A stretch of 64,000 nucleotides of DNA from Siphonodentalium dalli (Eukaryota > Mollusca > Scaphopoda > Gadilida > Siphonodentaliidae): NCBI GenBank assembly GCA_032622095.1, contig CP136061.1, positions 192,084,369-192,148,368 of the forward strand, given 5' to 3'. Positions 32,283 through 44,362 of this stretch are shown here, in pieces; the stretch's first letter is position 1, and each line of letters opens with the position of its first letter. Both the position numbers and the translations under genes were made by a program. Below the pieces are notes generated by a model. It did not search any database and was not told where the DNA came from. It worked only from the letters and a program-made list of their open reading frames with translations.

Positions 32283-32745
32283 CACCGCTACCACACAAGA
32301 TTGTATTGTTATTGTACACAATGTTGTTGGGCGAGACTACACATATGTGTTAATCACATGCGTACACAATTGTGTGGTGGATCCAAACAATAGTCTTCAC
32401 CGCCATTACACTATTTGTATTGTTATTGTACACAATGTTGTTGGGCGAGACTACACATGCATATGTGTTAATCACATGCGTACACATTTGTGTGGTTGAT
32501 CCAAACAATATATAGTGTTCACCGCCATTACACTATTTGTATTGTTATTGTACACAATGTTGTTGGGCGAGACTACACATATGTGTTAATCACATGCGTA
32601 CACATTTGTGTGGTGGATCCAAACAATAGTCTTCACCGCCATTACACTATTTGTATTGTTATTGTACACAATGTTGTTGGGCGAGACAACACATATGTGT
32701 TAATTACATGTGTACAAATTTGTGTGGTCGACCCAAACAATAGGC
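32283..32745. repeat. 117-bp minisatellite, four units
   Basis: Units begin near 32,283, 32,399, 32,520 and 32,635 with CACCGCCATTACAC. Each contains TATTGTTATTGTACACAATG, TTGGGCGAGAC and ACACATTTGTGTGGT. The preceding 300 bases (31,970-32,280) are a degenerate ACAC/TGTG-rich region with related motifs. The period is close to a multiple of three, so a repetitive peptide frame stays open; no start context or domain supports a gene. 32,745-33,240 shows no gene. Confidence 0.8.
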
Positions 32746-33241
32746 TGCTAATCCTGCAAAAAAAAAAAATCATATTCAACGAAGAGTGTTTATACCGATA
32801 TTTATTGGCCATACATATATAGTTCGACTATCGTTGGACGTTTTTTTCCCCGCCATACATATGAAATGTTATAGTCTACTGATGCTTGACGTGCGGCGCT
32901 GGACGTTTTCGAATATTAACTTATCAAACAGCAAACATGCATATCCCGGGGGTCCGTGGCCTTCTTTTGTGTACACAGCAGACATCGTGATTGTCGAATG
33001 ATATAGTATAGCTATAGTCTTTAATGTCAATAATACAACGATACAAAACAAAACAGCCGTTTAACACATTCAAATAATATTTTGGTCATCCGACGAGATT
33101 TCAAAGAAATTTTAAACTATAAGCGTGCATGTTTCAGTTCCATCAATGGGTTTCACAACAATAACTAGAATTTTCCTCCAACTTGAATGTATTGGAACAA
33201 TTCGAAAGTCAGTCTCTGCTATATACACATATATATATGCA

Positions 33242-34262
33242 CTAGCCGATGAGCCCGACGTTGTCCGGGCTATTCAAAAACCAAATTTCAAGTCGATAGC
33301 TCCACCCGTTTCCGAGATCTCGTCTGCGCATGCGCGAAACTGGCGTCACACGGGCTCGGCGACCCGATAAAATTCGTATCCGGGGCAAGATACATTCACA
33401 TAGCAAATTTCAAGTCGATAGCTCCACCCGTTTCCGAGATCTCGTCTGTGCATGCGCTGCACGGGCGTCGCACGGGCTCGCCAATACGACAACGACGACC
33501 GCCTGGTCAAACTACACACACGTACCAAGTTTCGTCCCGATCGGTCGAGAATCGTAGATTTGTATAAATTACAGACAGACAGACAGACAAACAGAGGTCT
33601 TCAAAATATATATGAGAATAGCCGATGAGCCCGACGTTGTCCGGGCTATTCAAAAACCAAGTTTCAAGTCGATAGCTCCATCCGTTTCCGAGATCTGGTC
33701 TGCGCATGCGCGAAGCTGGCGTCGCACGGGCTCGGCGACCCGATAAAATTCGTATCCGGGGCAAGATACATTCACATACCAAATTACAAGTCGATAGCTC
33801 CACCCGTTTCCGATATATCGTCTGCGCGTGCGCTGCACGGGCGCCGCACGGGCTCGCCAATACGACAACGACGACCGCTTGGTCAAACTACACACACGTA
33901 CCAAGTTTCGTCCCGATCGGTCGAGAATCGTAGATTTGTATAAAGGACATACAGACAGACAGACTGACAAACAGAGGTCTTCAAAATATATAAGAGACTA
34001 GCCGATGAGCCCGACGTTGTCTGGGCTATTCAAAAACCAAATTTCAAGTCGATAGCTCCACCCGTTTCCGAGATCTGGTCTGCGCATGCGCATGCGACCC
34101 GATCAAATTCGTATCCGGGGCAAGATACATTCACATACCAAATTTCAAGTCGATAGCTCCACCCGCTTCAGATCTCGTCTGCGCATGCGATAAAATTCGT
34201 ATCCGGGGCAAGATACATTCACATACCAAATTTCAAGTCGATATCTCCACACGTTTCCGATA
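33242..34262 (-). mobile_element. Helitron-like element array, minus strand, head-to-tail
   Basis: On the minus strand each unit starts TCTC(A/T)TATATATTTTGAAG and ends with the hairpin AGCCCGGACaacGTCGGGCT, six bases and CTAG. Units are 33,242-33,617 (376 bases), 33,618-33,997 (380) and a truncated 33,998-34,262. At 33,997/33,998 the 3' CTAG is joined directly to the 5' TCTC of the neighbour; at 33,617/33,618 the terminus reads CTAT. Both ends resemble those of the 5,059-7,857 array, so the two belong to one family. The interior holds (GTCT)n and repeated ACCAAATTTCAAGTCGATAG blocks. The long frames across it are repeat products. 34,262-34,500 shows no gene. Confidence 0.8.
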
Positions 34263-34516
34263 TATATATATTGCCCAATGTCATTTGCGGATACCTCGGC
34301 CGGTGATGAGTTAACGCGACATCGGCCGGTTAAGAGTTAAACGCGACACGTCACGATCTCTCGACGGCGTAATATATTTACGGAATGTTTTTCGATCACT
34401 GAAGCATGGTCCTGCGTTCTTCCCGATAATTAAGGGAGAAACTTTAAACGGACACAGGCGTGTGATACATCGTTGGAAAGAGGAAGCGCCACAGATACAA
34501 GATACATTCACATCAG

Positions 34517-35699
34517 GGGGGGGGCTGGAAAAAAATTGCACATATAGGGCCCAAAAAGTTTTTTTTCCGACCTCCAGGGACCCACCACACCATTTTTGCA
34601 AAAAAAAAAAAAATCCTCCAAAAGTTTGGGGACCCACCCCCCGTTTCTCATATTTTTAACAAAATTTCAGAGGTTTTTTTTTAGCCGTTCTTCAATAACT
34701 GTTAAAGGTACTCAACCCGATAAAACTCCTCTCAATTACTATTTCAATGGCTTCGGGGGTCAAAAATATTTGATTCGAGTCGAGGAAGTCACCCATCAAA
34801 GCTCAGATTTGTTAGATATCGATTTTAGAAATCTATTATTTTTCATTATCAGGAATTCTTTCTGGCCCAGAAGATAGTCAAAAATTCGTTATTATTACCC
34901 ACTTGATTATAGAGTTATCCATCCTTGTCTGTTTGAATAGAATTTTGGCGTAATATCTCGAGCAGGTTACCAAATTGACGGCAGTTATAAGTACTCATCT
35001 CGAGAACATAAGAATTTTCAAAAATCAATATCTAATAACTCTGAGCTTTGTTTGATGGGTTCCTCGACTCGAATCAAATATTTTTTACCCCCAAAGCCAA
35101 AGAAATAGTAATATAGGACCCTCTGATCGGATTGTTGTTGTTGGAATCTGTTGAGATGGGGACCCTCTTTACGGGTTGAGTACCTTTAACTGCCTTACTA
35201 ACACAGATCAGAAAAACGAAAAATATACTGTATTTCCATGTGTTTCCTGGTGTTTTCAGTATCTAACAACAATATTAATTAAGCATTGTGTAGGTACACT
35301 ATATGTCACAAATTGCCCTAGACCCCATTATAACCTTAATATATCTAGTGTGTTGTGTCTGACAGTGAACAATGGCCAGTGTAAATAGTGGTAAACAGGT
35401 CAGGGCCGGGTTCCACAATTATATGTGCATGATCAAAGAACTCTTTAGTCTTATCCAACGGGATGAGGGTGGGAATTGTTTTTTGGTTATGTATACACAT
35501 AGATATATGGTTATTATACTGCCCGATATTAGTCGGCGGGTATATAGTTGACGTCTCTAGCCGTCTGTCCGTACAAACATTTTGAATTTTAACTCAAGAG
35601 TCAGTTGTCATATTTGATGCCCTATGGCATGGTGATGGACCTGAAATGGGGGACGGACATGCATAATATCGCGGGTTGTGACCACCAATGCCTACCAGA
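34517..35699. repeat. Tandem segmental duplication, left copy
   Basis: Matches 37,270-37,997 closely: the G-run, AAAAATTGCACATATAGGGC, a CCACCCC block, ACTGTATTTCCATGTGTTTC and GCATAATATCGCGGGTTGTG. The left copy is longer because it holds the 480-bp MITE. 35,700-37,260 has no recognisable gene, only AT-rich sequence and C-runs (about 35,936-35,950). Confidence 0.85.
34706..35185. mobile_element. 480-bp MITE inserted at TTAA, copy 3
   Basis: Starts AGGTACTCAACCCGATAAAA after TTAA (34,702-34,705) and ends with the complement before TTAA (35,186-35,189). The right copy of the segmental duplication keeps the empty target at 37,477-37,480. Confidence 0.9.
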
Positions 35700-37269
35700 G
35701 TTTTGAAACATGCTAAATATATACATGTGCTACTCATTATAGCTTCACATAATGAATGTTCGGACATTTTATAAATATATTTTACTTTATCTATATGGCC
35801 AGATCGATGCCCCATTAAGCACAATCTTGACACGGGAAATTTGCAATTTTACATGAGGAATTTTAGCTATATAACACAATACATTCATATATAAGGATTA
35901 TAATATGAGAAACATGGCGAGTTTGAAAATAAGCCCCCCCCCCCCCCCCACCTCCCCTTTTTTATAGTATAAACGATAACTTTTCACCTTGTACGTCACT
36001 TAATCCAAATGCTAATAATACTTTAATGACACATCTCACTATTCTGCAGTATTTATAATTTTAGATTATTTATAAGTTCATTATTTGCTATTATGACATT
36101 TATTGAATGACATAATATTCTTCACAATTTAAAGTTTTGGACACAAACGGTGGCTACATATGTATTAGATATACGACATAACCCCCACCCCGGCCCCTCC
36201 CTCGGTAACCGAATTTACGCAAGTTATACATAGCAGAGGAGCCAAAATATGCATGTTAATTTTTCACATCGTCTTGGTAAACCACCAATATACTGAATAT
36301 AGTGGAAAAATAAATACCCCACCCACCCAACAATTTGTTTCCCTTGGTACATTGATCGTCCATTGTGGTATTTCAAGGTTCATTGCAACAGTGATGCTCA
36401 TGATCATCATATTCAAATGAAATTAATTTGAAACACCAATTTCACACATTTTGTGTGATTCCGGGTGCCACATATAGAACTTCGTAGTATACGACTAGGG
36501 CATTTCAGTGGCATTCAGGGACGCGGCTCGATGGTCGCCGTTGGCGGGGGTGTCCACATTCAAATGTGGAAGTGCACCCCACCCTCCCCTTGAACCATAT
36601 TTGTAGAATTATATTTACACACCCCCTCTCGTTCTGAATTTTCCAATTGGTACCTCAAGCTTTCCAACTATTAGAATTTCCAACCAAATGGAAGTCTTCC
36701 ACCCGATGGCCATTTGAGGCCATTTATGTTTTACCGAAAGTTGAAAAATATGCTACCGTTTGTCTAAAAAAAACAAAAACAAAGAGAACAATTTCAACCT
36801 ATTATAATGCATGTGGTGTAAAACTTGCAACTTTGCGTCAGGTATGAAATTCCAACTGTTGGATTTTTTAGTAAATTTTACCGAAGTTTGGGATAGGGTT
36901 ATAGACACACCCTTCCCAATATCCGCCCTGTCGCCACGTCACTGTTCTCAGTAGATATTTCCTCTCATCTGCATTCCATATAAACACAAAAAACATCGTT
37001 ACTTTGTCAACATGAGAACCTTACCGTGCAAAATAATAAAATTGTGGTTCTGGTTTAAAGCACGCTGTATAGATAATATATAGTGTGTATGTGATGAATA
37101 CACATTTGTTCAGTAAATGTCTTCACCACACAGTTGAATTTGTCAATTTACATAAAGACAATTTTCGAGCAGAAATAGGTTTTATGCTTCGGAAAGATGC
37201 GTATCATATAGACTACAGAAACAACAGATAAACCCAGATTAACGCACAACTCTAAAATGTAAATATATG

Positions 37270-37997
37270 ACTATGCGATCAGGGGGGGGGGGGGTCTGGA
37301 AAAAAATTGCACATATAGGGCCCAAAAAGTTTTTTTCCGTCCTCGAGGGACCCACCACCCCATTTTTGCAAAAAAAATATTTATTCCTCCAAAATTTTGG
37401 GGACCCACCCCCCGTTTCTCATGTTTAAATTATCAAAATTTCGGAGGTTTTTTTTAGCCGTTCTTCAATAACTGTGTTAACTGCCTTACTAATTGGTAAA
37501 CACAGATCAGAAAAACGAAAAATATACTGTATTTCCATGTGTTTCCTGGTGTTTTCAGTATCTAACAACAATATTAATTAAGCATTGTGTAGGTACACTA
37601 TATGTCACAAATTGCCCTAGACCCCATTATAGCCTTAATATATCGAGTGTGTTGTGTCTGACAGAGAACACTGGCCAGTGTAAATAGTGGTAAACAGGTC
37701 AGGGGTTCCACAATTATATGTGCATGATCAAAGAACTCTTTAGTCTTAACCAACGGGATGGGTGGGGAGGGGAATTGTTTTTTGGTTATGTATACACATA
37801 GATATATGGTTATTATACTGCCCGATATTAGTCGGCGGGTATATAGTTGACGTCTCGAGCCGTCTGTCCGTACAAACATTTTGAATTTTAACTCAAGAGT
37901 CAGTTGTCATATTTGATGCCCTATGGCATGGTGATGGACCTGAAATGGGGGACGGACATGCATAATATCGCGGGTTGTGACCACCAATGCCTACCAT
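37270..37997. repeat. Tandem segmental duplication, right copy with empty MITE site
   Basis: Duplicate of 34,517-35,699. At 37,477-37,480 a single TTAA lies between AACTGTG and CTGCCTTACTAA, where the left copy has the MITE. 38,000-39,100 holds no recognisable gene or clear repeat. Confidence 0.85.
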
Positions 37998-39106
37998 AGT
38001 TATGGGCCCTGTTCGACTTCATGAAATTCAGTCCATACAAAGTTTTTGCAATATAAGTTCAAAGTGTCGGTTGTCAAATTTTGATGTGGTTTGGTATGGT
38101 GGTAGATCAGAATGAAGAATTGAATGTCATTTCTCAATGCATTTGAATGCATCACATTATTTCAGTTCATCTATTTGTAAGTGATAACAGTATACAATTA
38201 GTATTTTAGTTTCGTCTTGTTGAGCAGTAAAGCTCCCAGATGTATTAAGTTCGGAAATTCAATGAGAATAGCGTCACCTTCATTTGGGATTGTCTGAGCA
38301 GTAAACAGTAATGCCATTCATCATAACCAATTCAGTTTTATTTGGATAATTGTTGCAAATTAACATTACTTGCAATCATTCAAGATGAGAAATAACCAGA
38401 AGGAATGAATTTGACTACATGCCAGAACAAGACAGTATTTCAGACATTAGAAATTTATGAGATACCCTTTTCAATTTCATGTTATGCAACAATCAGGTTA
38501 ATGATATCTACTAGTAGTCATCATTGAGTATTCACCATGTAGTATCCAATTTGTAATAGAGTTTTTTTGTTTTATTACTTTTATTCAGATAATACAACTG
38601 GGTAATATATTAATTTTGTTACTAAATATTTCTTCCGTTGATCATAAGTTTCCTGAACGTTAATACGGTGGTCCACTGTGAAGTTATCCGGGATACTGTG
38701 AAATCCAGAATGTTGCTAAATCTGAGGCTAAAGAGTCACTTTAGCTGCCTATATAGCCCTATACCAACAAGCATGGTACTAAAATGCTTACAAACAACAT
38801 TACATGGTCAGTACTTGTAAATTGTTTGAAAAATACCCATTTTGGAAAAAAATTACAAGCACCATTTTTTCCGCCTCTGGACCACCCACCCACCCCGGCC
38901 CTATATACGGATTTTTTTTGCAGATGCGATAGGGAATTGTTGAATCAGAAAATCCAAATCAAGTTTATTATTTCGTTCAATCATGTTATACAAAATAGAT
39001 ACGGACATTCTCACAAAGGTGAATATCTTGCCAATTTAAATATAATCTTACCTTAACCCATTGAAGCTGACGCCACACAGTGATCGACACCCTGACCCGG
39101 GGCTCC

Positions 39107-39770
39107 CAGTGGTATATTTCCGCTTAAATTAGACAGTGTCTAGTCGCATGGTGTTGATTATGTTCGAATTGCGACACGGGTCTGAAACTTTACAGGTTTG
39201 TCCCCCTTGGATCATCGATCATTATAAGATCATTATAAGATCGCGAGACTTTGCCTCGCGGCAACTCCTTGGTAACGGTTGCTAGGCAACTACACGGAAT
39301 TGACTGAAAAATGTAAATATAGCTTATAGCGTCGTAATTCAACGCCAGTGCTTGCGTTTTTGATGCAGGTAATACCCTAACGTGAAATTTGAGATATACC
39401 CGACCTGAATAGTGAACCAAATATCCGATTTAAGGGTAGCAACGGTTGCTAAGCAAATACCACAAATGATCGAATGACATCATTGCACTAACCGCATTCA
39501 GTGGTATGTTTGCCTTAATTTAGACAGTAGGGATCTAGTCGCATGGTGTTGGTAATGTTCAAAAGGGAGACCTATGCTATGCATGGACCACTGATCATTG
39601 TAAGATCGGGAGACTTTGCCACCCGATCTCTGCTTAGAAATCGTTACTAGGAAACTACCAGAAATTTGCACGATAAATGAATTATAGCTTATAACGTTGT
39701 TATTATACATCAGCGAATTGCGTTTTTATGCAACCAATATCCTAATGTAAAATTTAAGATATACCTGACC
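39107..39770. repeat. Diverged tandem duplication, unit about 390 bp
   Basis: Blocks shared by 39,107-39,403 and 39,500-39,770 include CAGTGGTAT, TAGTCGCATGGTGTTG, GATCATTNTAAGATCG, GAGACTTTGCC and a GATATACC-GACC end. A further weak repeat pairs 39,770-39,850 with 40,160-40,240 (GCGCGA(A/G)TAA, TTGATATGCGAT). No gene. Confidence 0.6.
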
Positions 39771-40475
39771 ATGCGCGAGTAAGTCATCTTGATATGCGAT
39801 AGACTTTTTGCCGCATGTGGCATAACAGAGACTTATATTACAGAGCCCAGAAACAACGTAATTTCCCGTAACATATCGTGGCCCCATTGTTCAAGTAAGT
39901 TGTCTAGATTGTGTCTACTTTACTGACATGTGAAACATGCAACCATGATATATAGCGCCACATTTCACTTAAACGCATTTTAAAAATGAATTATAGCCTG
40001 CGAGCATGCGCATATTTTCCTACCTGTTTCTAGCGGGCAACCAATCCATATACACACCTTTGTTAGCGCTGACTTCAATAGGCCCATATAAAGATATATA
40101 TTAGTGGGTATGTCGTGTATAAGTACGTTATAAACCATTTATTTGTCATTGCGATTGTCTGGCATGCGCGAATAAATCAACTTGATATGCGATCGACCCT
40201 TCCCCATATGTAGCAGAACACTGATTAATATACGCGAGGGTAATTTAAACTGAAATTGTGTGTCTATATTATATCTGTTCTGTACACACACGGGGAACAC
40301 GATATTATATGCCGTAAATATAGCGCCACAGTTCGCTTAAAATATCATATGTTTTTGTAGATTATATGCTATGCTATGCGCATAAATTTCTACCCGATAA
40401 TACCGGCCAACCATTCCATATGCACCATGGGCACCGCTGACATATGTGGGGGCCATTTAAATATAAATCAGTAGG

Positions 40476-41033
40476 TCTGACGCTCCTTATACTATATTTT
40501 AGAGTTATCCATCCTTGTCTGTTTGAATATAGTTTTGGTGTACAAATCTCGAGCAGGATACGAAATTGACGGCAATTATTAGTACTCATCTTGAGAACAT
40601 AAAAAATTCCGATCAGAGGGTCCTATATTACTATTTCTTTGGCTTTGGGGGTGAAAAATATTTGATTCTAGTCGAGGAACCCATCAAACAAAGCTCAGAG
40701 TCATTAGATATTGATTTTTGAAAATTCTTATGTTCTCGAGATGAGTACTTATAACTGCCGTCAATTTGGTAACATGCTCGAGATTTTACGCCAAAATTCT
40801 ATTCAAACAGACAAGGATGGATAACTCTATAATCAAGTGGGTAATAATAACGAATTTTTTACTATCTTCTGGGCCAGAAAGAATTCCCGATAATGAAAAA
40901 TAATAGATTTCTAAAATCGATATCTAACAAATCTGAGCTTTGATGGGTGACTTCCTCGACTCGAATCAAATATTTTTGACCCCCGAAGCCATTGAAATAG
41001 TAATTGAGAGGAGTTTTATCGGGTTGAGTACCT
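40476..41033. mobile_element. Composite TTAA MITE (two fragments)
   Basis: A partial copy (about 40,476-40,605) abuts a nearly complete inverted one that starts CCGATCAGAGGGTCC and ends GGGTTGAGTACCT before TTAA (41,034-41,037). Same family as 18,974-19,453. Confidence 0.75.
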
Positions 41034-41489
41034 TTAAAGGATAAATAGTTCGTCGACTTTAATTCGGCAGATCTCGGGAATTTCCGTAGGAGTGTGATCT
41101 GATTTGATCTGGGGAAATCTCACTCAGTGTGATCCGATGATTTGGATTAGATCCTCAAACAATAGTGGTATTTAGGGAAGAATAGTCATAGTCATATAAT
41201 AAAGTATATTTCCATTGTATGCGCCCATTGGTCGATACCGTTGGAGATAATAATCATGTCATGCCTCCGGCTCGATATATCGGAGTAATTATCTACGGTA
41301 ATTTATTGGTGATAAATTATCTACGGTATTGTCACTTCCTGGTTTTCTGTCAACGTGGGTGAGGTCAAGGTTATCGTTTGGTGATGTCACAACTCGAGAT
41401 TTGACGACTCGTGATTTTGCCTTTTTTACAGACTGATCAAACAGAAGAAGCGCATTATAGTTATCTGAACAACATATTTTTAATCAAAG

Positions 41490-41568
41490 ATGATCATGGC
41501 TAAAGGATTCGCAGTTATTTTAGTCTTGTTTATTTCGCACACGCTGGTGATCGACGCGGCTGCGACAG
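41490..41568 (+). CDS. Mucin-like gene C, exon 1 (signal peptide)
   Basis: Starts ATGATCATGG and encodes MIMAKGFAVILVLFISHT, then LVIDAAAT: a strong signal peptide, with a second Met at codon 3 in better start context. It ends GCGACAG before GTGCGT, in phase 1. A second donor twelve bases on (TCAACAG before GTCAGT, end 41,580) keeps the phase and would add four residues. The architecture copies exon 1 of genes A and B: a leader of about 27 residues ending in ...AT or ...VT, then a phase-1 donor. The next recognised exon is at 51,745. This is probably another sialomucin of the same cluster, but the membrane and tail exon was not found in the window, so family membership is inferred. Confidence 0.6.
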
Positions 41569-41841
41569 GTGCGTCAACAGGTCAGTCTTATCTTCATCAG
41601 GCTCATGATTCCCGGATTTAGATCCATTGGAACTTAGTAGCACGGCTTACGCCATCTAAGATCCATCGGCTGGTCAATGAACGCTATGAGCGAGTAGATT
41701 TTCAATAAAAGTAACAATTATGACCAATGGCAATGCACATGCCATGGCATGTATTTATCAACTAAATTACTATCTGTATCTATATTTGATGCGCGCAGGA
41801 TCCGTTCGGATGTATAACTATAAGCGCGTGGGATGGGATGA

Positions 41842-43065
41842 TTAGGACGTTTTGTTGTTTTCAGCTGGGTCTCCGTCCATTGTCATTTGGATGGATCGCA
41901 TGCTGTCTTCTTCCAGAGTATTCCAGTCCTTGATTGTTTTAGGGAAGAATGAGTTTTTGAATTCTGTAGTCTGCGCGTCGATTAGTTCATAGGGTTTTGA
42001 GTTGTTACACTCCTGCGTAGAAACAAAGTTCTTTGATACGTACCCCTCGAACTTCCGAGCTTTGATTTTTCGACCCACTTTTTGTTTTGGTCTCAACAGG
42101 TCTTTGAGAAGTCTAATATTGCGGCATCTGCAGTTTGAATTTTCTCGTCAAATGTTGTTAGGAAATCTATGTTGGTGGTCAATAGCTGTGTGACGCATGA
42201 GTGTCCTTTCCTAAATCCATGATTTAGTGACGTCAAGATGTTATGCTTTTCTAGGTGGTTCATTATGTGTCGACATACAATGTGTTCCAGGATTTTGCAA
42301 CATACAGATGTTAGAGAGACAGGTCTGTAGTTTTCTGCAAGATGGACGTCTCCTTTTTTGTAGACGGGCGCGATGTTTGCACTTACCCAGTCAGATGGTA
42401 GTTGTCCTGTTGCTAATGATTTTTTGAATATCGCTGTCAGTCCTGGTGATATCGCATAGGCGCAGTTTTTAAGAACGGTGTTGGGGATTCCGTCCGGCCC
42501 TGATGCTTTCCCGGTCTTCACATCTTTCAAAAGTTTGGTGACCCCCTCTTCGCCGATTTCGAGGTCTTCTATCAGCTCGTGATCTTCTCCAAGTGATGGT
42601 ATTTTGTCACTGGGGTTTTCCTTCGTGAAAACCGATTTGAATTGGTCGACAAGGATTTGAGCTTTCATGTTGCTATCATCTTCAAGTTTCCCGTCTTTCT
42701 TCAACGAGGCGATGCTGGTGTTACCCTGTTTTTTCGTCTTCATATATGACCAGAATGGTTTGGTACTCTTCTTTTCCATTCCGTTGAGCATGATCTTATC
42801 TAGGTGGTCCCATTCTGCTGAATGCTCGTCTGCTAGCCTTTTGGAAGTGTTTGTATTTCACCCAGTCCTTGCTTTTTTTCGATTTCCTATCTCTTCTGTA
42901 AAGATGGCCTTTTTTCTTTAGGATCTTTTGTAATTTGTTGTTCATCCAGGGAACCTGTCTATCATATCTCCTGCGTATGACTGGGACCCTCTGGTCTATG
43001 ACTTCCATAATACCCGTTTTACTAATAATACTAATAGTAATATAACTTAGTTTGAAACCATCCAC
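41842..43065 (-). pseudogene. Non-LTR retrotransposon reverse transcriptase, deleted and frameshifted
   Basis: Minus-strand pieces in order: 43,065-42,796 (pre-RT region with RRRYDRQVPWMNNKLQK, which fits the segment before RT in Jockey/CR1 elements), a frameshift near 42,840, then 42,791-42,100 (PFWSYMKTKK, SGPDGIPNTVL, ENYRPVSLTS, LNHGFRKGHSCVTQLL, AAILDFSK). The sequence then jumps to the C-terminal region RPKQKVGRKIKARKFEGYVS (about 42,090-41,842). The deletion removes the catalytic FADD block and everything up to the tail. It lies antisense in the long intron of gene C. Related to, but clearly diverged from, the copy at 19,838-21,520. Confidence 0.9.
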
Positions 43066-43253
43066 TCGCCTATAATTTATAAATGATAAATAATGCCATT
43101 AATGCCATAATGGGGCTATAGCCTAAATTATATATACAGGCTAATGTCATTTATTCTTAAAATACGACAAATAACATAACGTAAACACTGACATGTCTAC
43201 CATTACATGTGACCGCAACATGTCATTGCACGCACGCTCGTGAATCCCCTTGG

Positions 43254-44362
43254 CAGTCCTTCGATTTTAAGGCGCGCAATTGCGCTTGCGCGCCTTGGCG
43301 CGCGCGGATCTAAAAACCAGCGAGTTATTAAAGGCGCACGCCGAAAATATCAAATGCGCGCATCGGAATTTGCAACCAGTGAACGAGATTTTAACAAACA
43401 ACACACCAATGGTTAAACGCCAACAAGACTAAACACCATGTATCTTTCTCAGCAGTGATGACGTTGATTACGAACCTGGTAGCAAAGATCAAAGCGGCGT
43501 CTTTCGCACTCAATGATTGGGGTGACACCTCGTCACAACTACTGCACGTGCGAGTTCCCGCAAAAAGCTGACTGACTTTGGCGGCAGCGTTTATGTTTCA
43601 CCTTGCAGTATTTCGAGGATTCATTTGGACAAATTGTACCAATGCGAATACTATTATATAAATTTATGCAGATTACGGTATATCATGTCTGATAGTGACA
43701 GCGACAATGCTCAAAATATTATCAAAACGAAAGAGTTGATTCGTCGGAATACAGTGAATCTGATCGCGGTTATATGATTCCACTTCTGAGTTCGAAGTTT
43801 TAATCGAGTCTGAGCATGTGCTCTCAGACCCGGAAGTCGACTAATTGTGATATTCTGACTTGCTGACAAACGTTGGTCAGTGAAAATACTTAATTACCAT
43901 CCGGAATCTTTAACTCAGCCATGCTTCAGATATGTACTATTTCCTTGGCTCGTTTATGTTCAGTCATGCTCTAGATAGTTACTAATCTAAGACTGCGAAA
44001 ACGCCGCAGACTTTGATAGTAGCCATACTAGCCAAGCTCTCATTGGTCAAACTAAAAAACTTCATCTTAACTGGATAACTAATGTAATGGCAGTTCTTCG
44101 CTCATCGATAACTTTCAAAATTTGACAGCTACGGCAATCAGAGACTATTGTTTGATAAAACTGATAATAAAACTGATATAAATATGTTTTATTTGTGTTT
44201 CTGGGAGAATGATACTTGTGCATTATACACATGTTTGTCTTTATTCAGTAGTCATTTCATCAATTTTAATTTTAATTGTGCTCCCTCAAAAAAGGCGCGC
44301 GCAAATCCCAAAAGCTCCGAGTGATATACGGCGCACCTACGTTTTCCAAAATCGAAGGACTG
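43254..44362 (+). mobile_element. 1.1-kb DNA element with 15-bp inverted ends and CCTTGG target duplication
   Basis: The left end CAGTCCTTCGATTTT and the right end AAAATCGAAGGACTG are perfect complements, flanked by CCTTGG on both sides (43,248-43,253 and 44,363-44,368). GCGCGC-rich subterminal tracts occur at both ends. Near 43,687 an ATG opens MSDSDSDNAQN and acidic pieces (EYSESDRG, FEVLIESEHVLSDPEVD) continue in other frames before stops. This looks like the decayed acidic N-terminus of a transposase. I cannot name the superfamily; piggyBac-type proteins often start this way, but the target duplication is not TTAA. Confidence 0.65.

Noticed and set aside
32278-32822. Repeat protein gene encoded by the 117-base minisatellite
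   Set aside because: Unit lengths differ and shift the frame; no upstream signal, start context or splice site supports translation.
33330-33970. Open frames of 75-117 codons rich in Arg and Ala
   Set aside because: Translations of the minus-strand Helitron-like units; the same peptides reappear in successive units.
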